A program made the position numbers and the translations under genes. Source: JBHPHI01 sp042569595 (GTDB lineage Bacteria > Patescibacteriota > Microgenomatia > UBA1400 > 2-01-FULL-45-11). Taken from it: DNA of 64,000 nucleotides. Under the pieces are notes generated by a model. The model saw nothing but the letters and a program-made list of their open reading frames with translations, had not been told where the DNA came from and made no database searches. How positions within the stretch are numbered: the stretch's first letter is position 1; every line of letters begins with the position of its first letter. This document shows positions 1 to 8,470 of this stretch, piece by piece. The stretch spans positions 15,071-79,070 of the forward strand of contig JBHPHI010000002.1 in NCBI GenBank assembly GCA_042569595.1, written 5' to 3'.

Positions 1-2
1 AA

Positions 3-248
3 ATGAAATCTCATCTTCAAAAAATTGGGTTTATAAGATTCAATCCCTTCTCAGATACCGGTGGAAATCAAAGCTTTAGTCTTTGCTTGCTCGACGACAA
101 CAATGATGGTATCGTCATAACATCGCTTCATAGTCGAGACTCTACTAGAATTTATTCAAAAAAGATAAAGAAGGGGTCAACAAATGAGCGGGAATTATCA
201 AAAGAAGAACAAGAAGCTTTAAAACAAGCACTCAAGAATAAAAAATAA
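3..248 (+). CDS. DUF4446 family protein, C-terminal part
   Basis: The 81 visible residues match the conserved C-terminal half of DUF4446, a family of unknown function: a QKIGFIRFNPFSDTGG block (residues 6-21), then QSFSLCLLDD and an SLHSRDSTRIY block, ending in a charged helix. DUF4446 proteins are usually about 150 residues with an N-terminal membrane helix and coiled coil, so the gene most likely begins before the window and the ATG at position 3 is internal. It ends 8 bases before the next gene and is probably co-transcribed with it. The family assignment is firm; the role is unknown. Confidence 0.8.
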   Translation: MKSHLQKIGFIRFNPFSDTGGNQSFSLCLLDDNNDGIVITSLHSRDSTRIYSKKIKKGSTNERELSKEEQEALKQALKNKK

Positions 249-256
249 GGATTTCC

Positions 257-1450
257 ATGAAAAACTCAAAAACAATTGTTGCGGCTCTTATTTTGTATTT
301 ATTATCCACCGGTATATCGTTTGCTACATTCAACTACTTAGGAAGTCCGAATTCACCAGCAACCTCTCCAGAAGCAGAGGGTGGATTTAATGGTTTATTA
401 AGCATCGAACCAGGAGCTCCAAAAGACCAAGAATGTCCGCTCAATGGAATGATGTACACAAAGATAGAGAAAGAAGCTTGGGAGAAAAGAAGACCATTGG
501 CAATAATGGTAGAAAATAGCCCAGAAGCAAGACCACACTCTGGAATTATTAGAGCAGACATAGTCTATGAGGCGGTTGCAGAGGGTGGAGTTACAAGGTT
601 CATGCCAGTTTATTATTGTGATGCTCAAAGAGACGAAGTAAAAGTAGCTCCAGTGAGAAGCGTCAGGACTTATTTTATTGATTGGGCTTCAGAATATGGA
701 GAAACCCCATTGTTTGGGCACGTAGGTGGAGCAAACTGCAGCGCTGACCCAGGCGGTCCATGCAAGACAGACAGAAGAGCTCAGGCAATTGAGCAATTAG
801 CTAGGTATGAGTGGAGGTACAGTAAGGGAAATGATTTAGATCAGTTTGCTGTCGGTGCTCCTACATACATCAGGAATGAAACAAGGCTCGGGCATAGGGT
901 GTCAACAGAACATAGTGTTGTGGGAAGTACTGAGGGTTTATGGGAAGAAGGAGAAGAGCGTGGATGGACAAATTTAGATTTAGAAGGTGTTGAGTGGTCG
1001 GACAACTTCTCTCCTTGGGAGTTTCAAGATGAGGCTGTAGAAGTAAGTAGGGGCGACGTGGATTCAATAGGTTTCTATTTCTGGGATGGCTACGATGAAT
1101 TTAAGGTTGATTGGAAATATGATAAAACATCAAATGAATATTACCGATCTACTGGGGGTGAGCCGCACAAAGATCTTGAAACAGACAAGCAACTTTTCGC
1201 AAAGAACGTAGTATTGTTATTTACAAAAGAGATAGGGCCAGTAGATGACTTAAAGCACATGCTTTACGAAACCACGGGGTCGGGCGAAGCATTGGTATTT
1301 CAAAATGGCAATGTCACAGAAGCAAAGTGGAAAAAATCAACTAGAACATCTAGAACAATTTTCACTGACAAGTCTGGAAGCGAAATAGAATTTGTTAGAG
1401 GTCCGATATGGGTGCAAATTCTAGCGAATGGAAACGACGTAGAGTATTAA
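257..1450 (+). CDS. DUF3048 domain (YerB-like) extracytoplasmic protein
   Basis: A 397-residue protein with an N-terminal hydrophobic segment (about residues 6-26) acting as a signal anchor, and no lipobox cysteine. The body carries the DUF3048 hallmarks: RPLAIMVENSPEARPHSG, then ADIVYEAVAEGGVTRFMPV, then VAPVRSVRTYFIDWA, and a C-terminal block with GPIWVQILANG. The family includes Bacillus YerB; its biochemical role is not established, and an outside-facing envelope role is inferred from the anchor. An AAGGA ribosome site lies 6 bases before the ATG. It follows the DUF4446 gene by 8 bases. Confidence 0.85.
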   Translation: MKNSKTIVAALILYLLSTGISFATFNYLGSPNSPATSPEAEGGFNGLLSIEPGAPKDQECPLNGMMYTKIEKEAWEKRRPLAIMVENSPEARPHSGIIRADIVYEAVAEGGVTRFMPVYYCDAQRDEVKVAPVRSVRTYFIDWASEYGETPLFGHVGGANCSADPGGPCKTDRRAQAIEQLARYEWRYSKGNDLDQFAVGAPTYIRNETRLGHRVSTEHSVVGSTEGLWEEGEERGWTNLDLEGVEWSDNFSPWEFQDEAVEVSRGDVDSIGFYFWDGYDEFKVDWKYDKTSNEYYRSTGGEPHKDLETDKQLFAKNVVLLFTKEIGPVDDLKHMLYETTGSGEALVFQNGNVTEAKWKKSTRTSRTIFTDKSGSEIEFVRGPIWVQILANGNDVEY

Positions 1451-1609
1451 CGAAGATTTGTTCAAAACCAGTATTTAATTGTTATTGATTTCAACCTGAA
1501 AATGTATTATTGTTCAATTACAGTATACAATCTGTAAATAAAGAGCCTGCCTAGAAACAAATTAGAACAGACATATAAAAAACTGCTCAATTGTCTCAGA
1601 AAGGAAGGT

Positions 1610-2191
1610 ATGGCCAACCTAAAAGACTTCATGATCTCAAGAGTGAGGGTTAAACTCCTCAAGCTTTTTTACGAAAATCCCCACGAACTATATTATGTTC
1701 GACAACTAACCAGAAAAACTCAAGAAGAAATAAACGCAGTTCGAAGAGAATTAAATCGATTGGATAGAATTGGCGTGTTAAAAAGTGAAAGAAGAGGAAA
1801 TAGGTTGTATTACTACCTAAATCCTTCTTACGATTTTTACGAAGACTTACTTAGTTTGGTAAGCAAAACCACAGGTTTGGGCGGAGCAATTCGAAAAAAT
1901 AGAGTAAAACTTGGAAAAATAAAATTTGCCATGTTGTCAGGTAAATTCGTAAGGAAAAAAGAAAGAGGAAAAAACGAAGTTGACCTCTTGATGGTTGGGG
2001 AAGTAGTTATTCCAGAATTAGCTTCAATAGTAAAAAACGAAGAAGAGAAAAGGTCCACTGAAGTAAATTACACAGTAATGAAGCAAGACGAATTTTTATT
2101 CAGGAAAGAAAGAAGAGACCCTTTTCTTTTGGGAATACTTTCAAAATCAAGAGTTATGATTATTGGAGATGAAGAAGGCCTGGTGGACTAA
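1610..2191 (+). CDS. Winged-helix protein with degenerate nucleotidyltransferase-like domain
   Basis: A 193-residue protein. Residues 1-75 form a winged-helix DNA-binding domain (YYVRQLTRKTQEEINAVRREL as recognition region, then a basic wing LKSERRGNRLYYYLN). Residues 100-190 resemble the small nucleotidyltransferase fold seen behind such helices in bacteria and archaea, but the usual GS-x-D-x-D signature is not clear (only a VDLLMVGEV strand is seen), so catalysis is doubtful. A strong GGAAGG site precedes the ATG. The stop codon directly abuts the ATG of an AbrB-type gene, so the two are likely translated together. It is probably a transcriptional regulator; the target is unknown. Confidence 0.65.
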   Translation: MANLKDFMISRVRVKLLKLFYENPHELYYVRQLTRKTQEEINAVRRELNRLDRIGVLKSERRGNRLYYYLNPSYDFYEDLLSLVSKTTGLGGAIRKNRVKLGKIKFAMLSGKFVRKKERGKNEVDLLMVGEVVIPELASIVKNEEEKRSTEVNYTVMKQDEFLFRKERRDPFLLGILSKSRVMIIGDEEGLVD

Positions 2192-2392
2192 ATGATTCAA
2201 AAAGTTGTAAAAACAGGCAACTCTCTTGCAGTTACAGTTCCATCAAAATTTGTAAAAAAAGTTGGACTTAAGGCTGGAGACAGAGTTAAGTCTGAGGTGT
2301 TGGCAGAAACAAACACAATAAAATATTCCTTTCTTGATACAAGGCAACTTCCGTTGTCTAGTAAATTTCTCAAAAACAAATCAGAGCAATAG
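2192..2392 (+). CDS. AbrB/MazE-type SpoVT DNA-binding protein
   Basis: A 66-residue protein whose first 45 residues are a classic swapped-hairpin AbrB domain: VVKTGNSLAVTVPSKFVKKVG followed by LKAGDRVKSEV. Such proteins bind DNA as dimers and act as transition-state regulators or antitoxins. The ATG starts on the base after the stop of the winged-helix/NTase gene, so the two form a bicistronic unit. No toxin of the MazF or PIN type lies next to it; the following gene is secD. The fold call is strong; a regulatory partnership with the upstream gene is inference. Confidence 0.8.
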   Translation: MIQKVVKTGNSLAVTVPSKFVKKVGLKAGDRVKSEVLAETNTIKYSFLDTRQLPLSSKFLKNKSEQ

Positions 2393-2435
2393 AGTCAAAA
2401 CTTAAAGATCGTGGTAAATTAGACAATGTATTAGT

Positions 2436-3791
2436 ATGACTCAATCTAAAAAACTTTTAATTATTGGAATAATTACAACCTTAGCAATATTTATAGACGT
2501 CCCCGAAAATATTCCTGTAAATATCAATCAAGGCCCCATCAACATCAATACGACCATCCATCGACCCCCAATTAATGTTTCAATACTAGGAAAGACTTTT
2601 TATAGAGATCTAAAAGTGAAGCAAGGCCTTGATCTTCAGGGAGGCACTCAGGTTTTACTTCGAGCAAACATGGAAAACATTGCACAAGAAGATCATCAAG
2701 ATGCTTTAGATAGTAGTAAAGAAATCATCAGCAGAAGAATTGATTTATTTGGAATAAACGAAGCGGTGGTTCAGACCAGCGTAGTTGAGAAAGATTATCG
2801 AATAATTGTAGAGTTGCCAGGAGTTTCAGATGTAAATCAAGCGCTTGATTTAATTGGCGCCACAGCACAGCTTGAATTCAGAGAATTGTTAGAAGAAAAA
2901 AAAGCTACAGACTCCGCAACTTTGCTTGATTTTCAAAAAACAGATCTTACAGGAAAAAATCTAAAAAAATCTAGAGTTGAATTTGATCCAAATACTGGAC
3001 AACCAGTTGTTTCATTAGAATTCGATGAGGATGGAGCTACTCTATTTGAGGAAATCACGACTAGAAATGTTGGCCATCCAGTTGCGATATTTTTAGATCA
3101 GTACCCTGTCACAACTCCTATTGTAAACGGACCCATATCGGGCGGGAAAGCTGTAATTTCTGGTCAGTTCGACACAAACCAGGCAAAAAACTTAAGCATT
3201 CAACTAAATGCAGGAGCACTACCAGTCCCTATTGAAATAATTGAGCAGAGAAATATTGGAGCCACCCTGGGTCAGGAATCTGTTCAAAAGAGTATTACTG
3301 CAGGTGGAGTTGGGCTCATTATGGTTATGTTGTTTATGTTTCTGTATTACGGAAGACTGGGTTTGATAGCCAATATAGGATTAATTATTTATGGCTTGAT
3401 TACGTTAGCCATATATAAGCTACTTCCAGTAACACTTACACTACCAGGATTAGCAGGTTTTATTCTGTCCGTGGGTATGGCAGTAGATAGCAACATTTTA
3501 GTTTTTGAAAGAATGAAGGAGGAACTAAGGTTGGGAAAAAAATGGCAGGTAGCAATGGAGTTGGGGTTCGGAAGGGCTTGGGATTCTATAAAAGATGCAA
3601 ATGTAGCCACTCTAATCACTGCATTTATTTTATTCAACCCACTTAACTGGAGCCTATTTAATACCTCAGGGATGATACGTGGTTTTGCTTTAACTCTGGC
3701 TCTTGGAATATTTGTAAGTTTATTTACAGGAATCTTCGTTACAAGAACACTTTTACGAGCCCTTTATAAGGGATCAAAGGAGAAGAGATGA
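2436..3791 (+). CDS. secD: Protein translocase subunit SecD
   Basis: A 451-residue SecD that with SecF forms the RND-type motor which helps pull secreted proteins across the membrane using the proton gradient. Seen are the N-terminal membrane helix (7-22), the GLDLQGGTQ block at 64-72, the P1 periplasmic domain with SRRIDLFGINEAVVQ, and a C-terminal block of five membrane helices with GLAGFILSVGMAVDSNILVFERM. It is shorter than the E. coli protein (about 615), as is usual outside Proteobacteria. Its TGA stop overlaps the secF ATG (ATGA), implying translational coupling. Confidence 0.95.
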   Translation: MTQSKKLLIIGIITTLAIFIDVPENIPVNINQGPININTTIHRPPINVSILGKTFYRDLKVKQGLDLQGGTQVLLRANMENIAQEDHQDALDSSKEIISRRIDLFGINEAVVQTSVVEKDYRIIVELPGVSDVNQALDLIGATAQLEFRELLEEKKATDSATLLDFQKTDLTGKNLKKSRVEFDPNTGQPVVSLEFDEDGATLFEEITTRNVGHPVAIFLDQYPVTTPIVNGPISGGKAVISGQFDTNQAKNLSIQLNAGALPVPIEIIEQRNIGATLGQESVQKSITAGGVGLIMVMLFMFLYYGRLGLIANIGLIIYGLITLAIYKLLPVTLTLPGLAGFILSVGMAVDSNILVFERMKEELRLGKKWQVAMELGFGRAWDSIKDANVATLITAFILFNPLNWSLFNTSGMIRGFALTLALGIFVSLFTGIFVTRTLLRALYKGSKEKR

Positions 3792-4663
3792 TAGATTTCA
3801 TGAAGTATAAAACTATATATTTTGTTATTTCTGCAATTGTGATAATTCCAGGGATAGTTTCTCTCATTATGTTTGGGTTAAAACCTTCAATTGATTTTAC
3901 AGGGGGCTCATTGTTGGAAGTAGGTTTTCTTGAAAATCAAGCAAACATTGAAAGATCAAAAGAACTTATTCCAGAAGGTATTGAACTAAACACAATTCAA
4001 ACTTCAGGAGAGAATAATTTACTCCTCAAATTGAAACCAATTACAAGAGAGCAGTCAGAAGACATTAAAAGTAATTTTAGCGGTGAGTATGGTCAGATAG
4101 AAGAAGTTAGATTCGAAACAGTTGGTCCAACAATAGGCAAGGAACTACTTAGAAAAACACTATTTGCCGTCGCTGCAGCAGCAGGGGCAATTTTAATATA
4201 CGTGATGTATCAATTTAGTGAATTAAAGTATGGAGTAAGCGCAGTTCTTGCAATGTTTCATGACTCGTTAATTTTATTAGGGACATTTAGTTTATTGGGT
4301 CATTATTACGGAGTAGAGGTAGACACACTTTTTGTTACTGCAGTCTTAACAATTCTTTCCTTTTCAGTTCACGATACTATTGTTGTTTACGACAGGATTA
4401 GAGAAACTCTAAGGAAAAATCGAAAAGCCAAATTTATAGACATTGTCAACAAGTCAGTTGCAGAAACTTTAGGTAGATCTATAAACAATTCAATGACAAT
4501 TATTTTTATGCTACTAGCACTTTGGCTTTTGGGAGGAGAAACTACAAAATGGTTTGTTTTTGCCCTTTTAGTGGGAACCATCACTGGAACTTATTCATCC
4601 ACATTTACAGCCGCTCCGCTTCTAATTCTTTGGGAAGAAATCAAAGCAAAAAGAAAAAACTAA
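3788..4663 (+). CDS. secF: Protein translocase subunit SecF
   Basis: A 291-residue SecF, partner of SecD in the accessory Sec complex of the cytoplasmic membrane. It has an N-terminal helix (about 8-29), the SIDFTGGSLLEV block (33-44), a small periplasmic region, and five C-terminal membrane helices with the conserved SFSVHDTIVVYDRIRE motif. The start overlaps the end of secD by 4 bases. Its 3' end overlaps the convergent cca gene by 4 bases, so no separate terminator fits between them. Family and pairing are unambiguous. Confidence 0.95.
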   Translation: MIDFMKYKTIYFVISAIVIIPGIVSLIMFGLKPSIDFTGGSLLEVGFLENQANIERSKELIPEGIELNTIQTSGENNLLLKLKPITREQSEDIKSNFSGEYGQIEEVRFETVGPTIGKELLRKTLFAVAAAAGAILIYVMYQFSELKYGVSAVLAMFHDSLILLGTFSLLGHYYGVEVDTLFVTAVLTILSFSVHDTIVVYDRIRETLRKNRKAKFIDIVNKSVAETLGRSINNSMTIIFMLLALWLLGGETTKWFVFALLVGTITGTYSSTFTAAPLLILWEEIKAKRKN

Positions 4664-6090
4664 CCCAACTCTTTTATCCTTTTTAACAAATACTCCTTGT
4701 TGTTCTTACTCGTGTCTTCCATAACTTCGTCAAACAACACATTCATTATTTCTCCAACTTTTCTTCCAGGTTTTATTTTCAACTCATTCATCACGTCTTC
4801 CCCATTTACTTTTAGATCCCGTAACGTCATGGGTTCATATAGTTGCTCTCCTATGCGCTGTTGTAGCTCCCTTAGTCTCCAGCTTGTGGCTTTACTTCCT
4901 CCTCCTTTTCTATCACCTACACGAAGAAGCATCATGTCATTTATGTTTTCAATTCCCACCCTTTTAATAAATCTTCTTATAGCCGCATCTGTCATTTTTG
5001 GGTCATATGTAAACATGTGCCATCTCACCAAAGTAGATAATCTTTCAGTTTGTTTTTTTGAAAGCCGTAATCTCTTCGAGATTTTTCTCACAATTCTTTC
5101 TCCCACCACCTCATGGCCATAAAAAGTTATCCCTCTCGGCCCCTGTTCTCTATATGAAATAGGCTTACCTATGTCGTGTAAAAACGTAGCAAGCTTCACA
5201 ATTGGGTTTGTGCTAGGACACTCTCTTAAACTCTCCAAAGAATGATGCCATACATCCAACTTATGTCGTCCTGCTTGAGGAACATTTCTCATCGCTAGTG
5301 TTTCGGGAAGAATATATTCAAGAATTCCAGAATTAAGCAACATAGTTACGCCGTCCGCAGCAAAATCAGAACCCATTATCTTGAGAAGTTCTTGAGAAAT
5401 TCTTTCCCAGCTAACTTCATTTATTAAAGAAGAGTTTTTCTTAATTGCTTTCAACGTGTCATTTTCAATCACAAAACCAATTTGAGCCCCAAAGCGTACT
5501 GCCCTCATCATTCGCAAAGCATCTTCACGAAATCTTTCATCTGGATCCCCAACTGCCTTAATAAGTTTGCCATCAAGGTCTTTTTGACCATCAAATGGAT
5601 CAATAATTTCAACTGTTATATCAACGAATCCATTTTTTTGCTTAGGCAAAGTAGAAGAATTCTTAAGCGCCATTGCGTTTATCGTAAAATCTCTCCTAGC
5701 AAGATCTTCTTCGACAGTTTTTCCCCACACAATTTTGTCAGGGTGTCTTCTGTTGCTGTAGCCATACTCCTTTCTAAAGGTTGTGATTTCATATACTTGA
5801 TCTAACCATCCATGAGTAGACCAAATGGGGTCTTTTGTTTTTTTGTTTTCAGTTATTTCAAGTAAGTGTTTTCCAGAAATTCCTACAGTTCCAAATGAAT
5901 TATCATAAAAACTTTCAGGAAAAAGCTTTACTACTTCTTCAGGTTTTGCGCTTGTTGTAAAATCCCAGTCTTTTGTACTTGCTTCAATCAACAAATCTCT
6001 CACTGCACCGCCAACAACGTAAGCTTCATGCCCGGCTTCTGTTAGAATAGATAACACTGCCGCTACAGGTTCTGGAAGATTCACTTTCAT
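4660..6090 (-). CDS. cca: CCA tRNA nucleotidyltransferase with HD domain
   Basis: A 476-residue class II CCA-adding enzyme or poly(A)-polymerase-family protein that builds or repairs the 3' CCA of tRNAs. The nucleotidyltransferase head shows GGAVRD (27-32) and the DWDF carboxylates (D41, D43), then RRDFTINAMAL and the DGQKDL/RFREDALRMMRAVRF RNA-binding blocks. A C-terminal HD domain is marked by ATFLHDIGKP. It has clear work here: the odd tRNA at 8.5 kb has no complete encoded CCA. It is convergent with secF. Whether the enzyme adds all of CCA or only part cannot be told from sequence alone. Confidence 0.93.
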   Translation of the reverse strand: MKVNLPEPVAAVLSILTEAGHEAYVVGGAVRDLLIEASTKDWDFTTSAKPEEVVKLFPESFYDNSFGTVGISGKHLLEITENKKTKDPIWSTHGWLDQVYEITTFRKEYGYSNRRHPDKIVWGKTVEEDLARRDFTINAMALKNSSTLPKQKNGFVDITVEIIDPFDGQKDLDGKLIKAVGDPDERFREDALRMMRAVRFGAQIGFVIENDTLKAIKKNSSLINEVSWERISQELLKIMGSDFAADGVTMLLNSGILEYILPETLAMRNVPQAGRHKLDVWHHSLESLRECPSTNPIVKLATFLHDIGKPISYREQGPRGITFYGHEVVGERIVRKISKRLRLSKKQTERLSTLVRWHMFTYDPKMTDAAIRRFIKRVGIENINDMMLLRVGDRKGGGSKATSWRLRELQQRIGEQLYEPMTLRDLKVNGEDVMNELKIKPGRKVGEIMNVLFDEVMEDTSKNNKEYLLKRIKELG

Positions 6091-6130
6091 AACCCAATCA
6101 TATCATGTACAGGAAGGTAGATAGATAATC

Positions 6131-7789
6131 ATGCGCTGGAATATTATTCAACAAATTACAAGCAAAAACAAAAAAACTAGAACAAAAGAAATTGTAAAAA
6201 AAATATTAAAAAATCGTGAATTAATTTCAAAAAATCAGATAGATAGATTTCTAAGCACTAAAGACCCACTTAGCATTTCTTTAAAAGAAGTAGATATTGA
6301 CTCAAAACAAGTAAGCATTGCCATTACTAGAATTAAAGAGGCAATAGAAAATAAGGAAGAAATTATTGTTTTTGGAGATTACGATGCAGATGGAATTACT
6401 GCAACGGCTATTTTATGGGAAACGCTGCATGAATTAGGGGCAAGAGTACTTCCATTTATTCCCCACAGAGAAAAACATGGATATGGATTATCCACAAAGG
6501 CAATAGACAGTCTTCTAGAAGACAAAGACCCTAAATTGATTATTACGGTAGACAACGGCATTGTTGCTCATGAGGCAGTAGATTATATAAAACAAAAAAA
6601 CATTGACTGCATTATCACCGATCATCATGTTAGTTCAGACTCACTTCCAAAAGCAGACGCAATCATACATACCACTAAATTAGCAGGGGCCGGAGTTTCT
6701 TGGATATTCTCAAGAGAGATAATAAAAAAACTAAACAAAGAAGAAATAGAAACATCAAAAAACACCCTAGATCTGGCAACAATTGGAACAGTTGCAGATC
6801 AAGTACCTTTAATTGAGAATAATAGGAATATTGTTAAAGCAGGTCTAATTTTTTTAAAAAACACAAAAAGACCAGGACTCTTAGCTTTATTTAAACAATC
6901 AGACTTTGATCCAAAGGTTTTAAGTGCCTATCACATCAATTATATTATCGGTCCAAGAATTAATGCGATGGGAAGATTAGCTCACGGACTAGACTCCCTC
7001 AGGATTCTATGCACAAAAAACAATACGCAAGCAAAAAACTTAGCAGATTTATTAAGCGACACAAACAAAGAAAGACAAGACATTACTTTCGAACTGCTTC
7101 AATTAGCCAAAGAGGTTGTAGGGGAGGTTGAAGGAAAACTAATTATAGTTGATCACAGCGACTTTCATGAAGGAGTAATAGGTCTGGTAGCAGGAAAATT
7201 AGCAGAAACACACTATCGTCCAAGTATTGTTATTGGAAAAGGGAAAAAAACCTCAAAAGCTTCCGCAAGATCAGTGAAAGGAATAAATATAATCGAGCTT
7301 ATTCGAAAAGCGGAAGATTTACTCATAAATGCCGGAGGTCATCCGATGGCTGCCGGTTTCACTATAGAGACAGGTAAAATTAGTGAGTTTAAAAAAGTTT
7401 TATTAGAAATTGCGAGGAAAGAAATCGATGAGGAACTACTTACTCCTCTTATTTCTATTGACTGTCAAATAAACATCGAAGACATTAGCTGGGAATTATT
7501 TGAGTCGCTTAAGGGTTTAGAGCCGCACGGAATGGGAAATAAAAAACCCGTGTTTTGTATTAAGAATGTTAAGGTTTTAGAAAAAATGACAATCGGTAGA
7601 GATAAAAATCACTTAAAGATTATTTTGCCTTCAGAAGTAAAAAAACAAACATCTATAGAAGCTTTGTGGTTCGGACATGGTCAAGATTCAGACAATATTA
7701 AAGATGAAGTAAACATAGCCTTCACTGTTGATGAAAACACTTGGAACGGCAGATCGAAACTACAACTTTTCATAAAAGACATCCAATAA
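6131..7789 (+). CDS. recJ: Single-stranded-DNA-specific exonuclease RecJ
   Basis: A 552-residue RecJ, the 5'-3' single-strand exonuclease used in recombination and repair. DHH-family motifs are present: DYDADGITA (84-92), a VDNG motif, DHH (about 164-166), the GPRINAMGRL block, and the DHHA1 motif GGHPMAAG near 402. A C-terminal OB-type domain completes the usual length. A GGAAGG site lies about 13 bases before the ATG. It is transcribed divergently from cca with a 40-bp gap that must hold both start regions. Downstream lies a structured non-coding stretch. Confidence 0.93.
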   Translation: MRWNIIQQITSKNKKTRTKEIVKKILKNRELISKNQIDRFLSTKDPLSISLKEVDIDSKQVSIAITRIKEAIENKEEIIVFGDYDADGITATAILWETLHELGARVLPFIPHREKHGYGLSTKAIDSLLEDKDPKLIITVDNGIVAHEAVDYIKQKNIDCIITDHHVSSDSLPKADAIIHTTKLAGAGVSWIFSREIIKKLNKEEIETSKNTLDLATIGTVADQVPLIENNRNIVKAGLIFLKNTKRPGLLALFKQSDFDPKVLSAYHINYIIGPRINAMGRLAHGLDSLRILCTKNNTQAKNLADLLSDTNKERQDITFELLQLAKEVVGEVEGKLIIVDHSDFHEGVIGLVAGKLAETHYRPSIVIGKGKKTSKASARSVKGINIIELIRKAEDLLINAGGHPMAAGFTIETGKISEFKKVLLEIARKEIDEELLTPLISIDCQINIEDISWELFESLKGLEPHGMGNKKPVFCIKNVKVLEKMTIGRDKNHLKIILPSEVKKQTSIEALWFGHGQDSDNIKDEVNIAFTVDENTWNGRSKLQLFIKDIQ

Positions 7790-7858
7790 AAAACCCCCGC
7801 TTTAATATTGCAATTAATAAAAAAGCAAGGATTTTTCTGTGCGACTATGGCGAATAAC

Positions 7859-7973
7859 ATCACCTGTCAAATGATTAAAAGTTAAGTTGTTAACCTCTAA
7901 TCATTAATTGACAGGTGATGCGTGGTTTCGGAGGAACGAGCCTTGCGGCTCAAGCAACAAGGCTCATTCCACG
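7859..7973. other. Two large inverted repeats between convergent genes (candidate RNA or DNA element)
   Basis: The first hairpin has arms ATCACCTGTCAA (7859-7870) and TTGACAGGTGAT (7908-7919), inner arms ATGATTA/TAATCAT (7871-7877, 7898-7904) and an apical GTTAA/TTAAC. The second has CGTGG/CCACG (7921-7925, 7969-7973) and GAGCCTTG/CAAGGCTC (7938-7945, 7958-7965). A competing GAGCC-TTGC-GGCTC hairpin overlaps it, and a second TGTCAA copy at 7979-7984 could also pair with TTGACA. It lies downstream of recJ and downstream of the minus-strand cysteine-rich genes. Neither hairpin has a long T tract, so it is not a plain terminator. Confidence 0.5.
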
Positions 7974-7990
7974 AAATTGTCAATTAAAAT

Positions 7991-8146
7991 TCATTTATGA
8001 AAGCCTTTTGAGCAAGATATGCAAGTTTGACCTTCTTGGGTCACTTCAATCCTGCAAGAGCACCCACAAGCGCAAGTAGGTGGTTTTTTTTGTATTACTC
8101 TGCCTTCCTTTTTTTTCTTAACCTTTTTTTTCAAGGGTGGGCTCAT
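7991..8146 (-). CDS. Small cysteine-rich, metallothionein-like protein
   Basis: A 51-residue protein: a lysine-rich N-terminus (about residues 1-22), then a compact cysteine/histidine cluster, CACGCSC, a spacer, and CISCSKGFH. The CxCxCxC pattern with a terminal CxxC and GxH recalls bacterial metallothioneins (SmtA-like), but it is shorter and lacks part of the usual set, so this is only a likeness. I chose the ATG at 8146 because GGGAGG lies 7 bases before it; a longer in-frame start at 8194 has no such site. It follows a second cysteine-rich gene by 17 bases. Confidence 0.6.
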   Translation of the reverse strand: MSPPLKKKVKKKKEGRVIQKKPPTCACGCSCRIEVTQEGQTCISCSKGFHK

Positions 8147-8163
8147 TTTTTTGCCTCCCTTAA

Positions 8164-8325
8164 CTAACACAAGCCTGAGCGACAAGGCGCACACATGGTG
8201 TCACCAGGCTCAGCTTGTCGAGTACAACTCCCACATCCATGTGCTCCGCTTACGCAAACGCATGCTTGGGTGTTATTTTCGAAATTTGGTTTTTTGGTTG
8301 TATCAACTTCATCAGTTTCATCCAT
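8164..8325 (-). CDS. Small cysteine-rich protein
   Basis: A 53-residue protein with an acidic N-terminus (MDETDEVD) and seven cysteines: CVC, then CGSC, then CAPC and a final C. The pattern suggests metal binding and resembles its downstream neighbour, though the two are not obvious duplicates. The ATG at 8325 is supported by GAGGAG 7 bases upstream. Upstream in the same direction lie a strong hairpin (8374-8416), a micro-ORF and the unusual tRNA, so all may share one transcript. No family name can be given; metal storage or sensing is inferred from composition only. Confidence 0.6.
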   Translation of the reverse strand: MDETDEVDTTKKPNFENNTQACVCVSGAHGCGSCTRQAEPGDTMCAPCRSGLC

Positions 8326-8373
8326 CAGATTTCTCCTCGGTCTAGTTTGAATACGACTGAATACAGTAATAGG

Positions 8374-8416
8374 GGTCTCAGGGAATGGTTGAACCAAGAC
8401 CAAAGTCCCTGAGACC
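8374..8416 (-). promoter_or_regulatory. Strong hairpin in the leader of the cysteine-rich genes
   Basis: Perfect 11-bp arms GGTCTCAGGGA (8374-8384) and TCCCTGAGACC (8406-8416) enclose a 21-nt loop that itself contains TGGTT/AACCA. It sits between the tRNA with its micro-ORF and the ribosome site of the 53-residue protein. No T tract follows on either strand, so it is more likely a processing or regulatory structure than a terminator. Confidence 0.5.
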
Positions 8417-8422
8417 TTGTTC

Positions 8423-8470
8423 CTAAAGGTGCAATTGACTTCTTGGCCATCTGCTTTTCACTACGCGCAT
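8423..8470 (-). CDS. Candidate 15-residue micro-ORF with perfect Shine-Dalgarno
   Basis: An ATG at 8470 is preceded, 7 bases away, by AAAAGGAGGTG, a full complement to the 16S anti-SD. The peptide reads MRVVKSRWPRSQLHL and then stops at TAG. It lies only about 30 bases downstream of the tRNA 3' end and upstream of the hairpin and cysteine-rich genes, where leader peptides are often found. No run of one amino acid suggests classical attenuation. The ribosome site is unusually good for such a short frame, so translation is plausible; function is unknown. Confidence 0.35.
   Translation of the reverse strand: MRVVKSRWPRSQLHL

Noticed and set aside
2436..3791. Possible alternative genetic code (UGA as Gly or Trp)
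   Set aside because: TGA ends secD within a normal ATGA overlap and ends other genes at natural lengths; no in-frame TGA interrupts conserved genes.
4697..5122. 141-codon open frame antisense to cca
   Set aside because: It runs opposite the conserved HD domain of cca and has no recognisable product.
7838..7862. GTGCGACTATGGCGAATAAC and a similar string at 8670 as tRNA 5' fragments
   Set aside because: Only about 12 bases resemble the tRNA at 8.6 kb, and no anticodon or T arm follows in either place.
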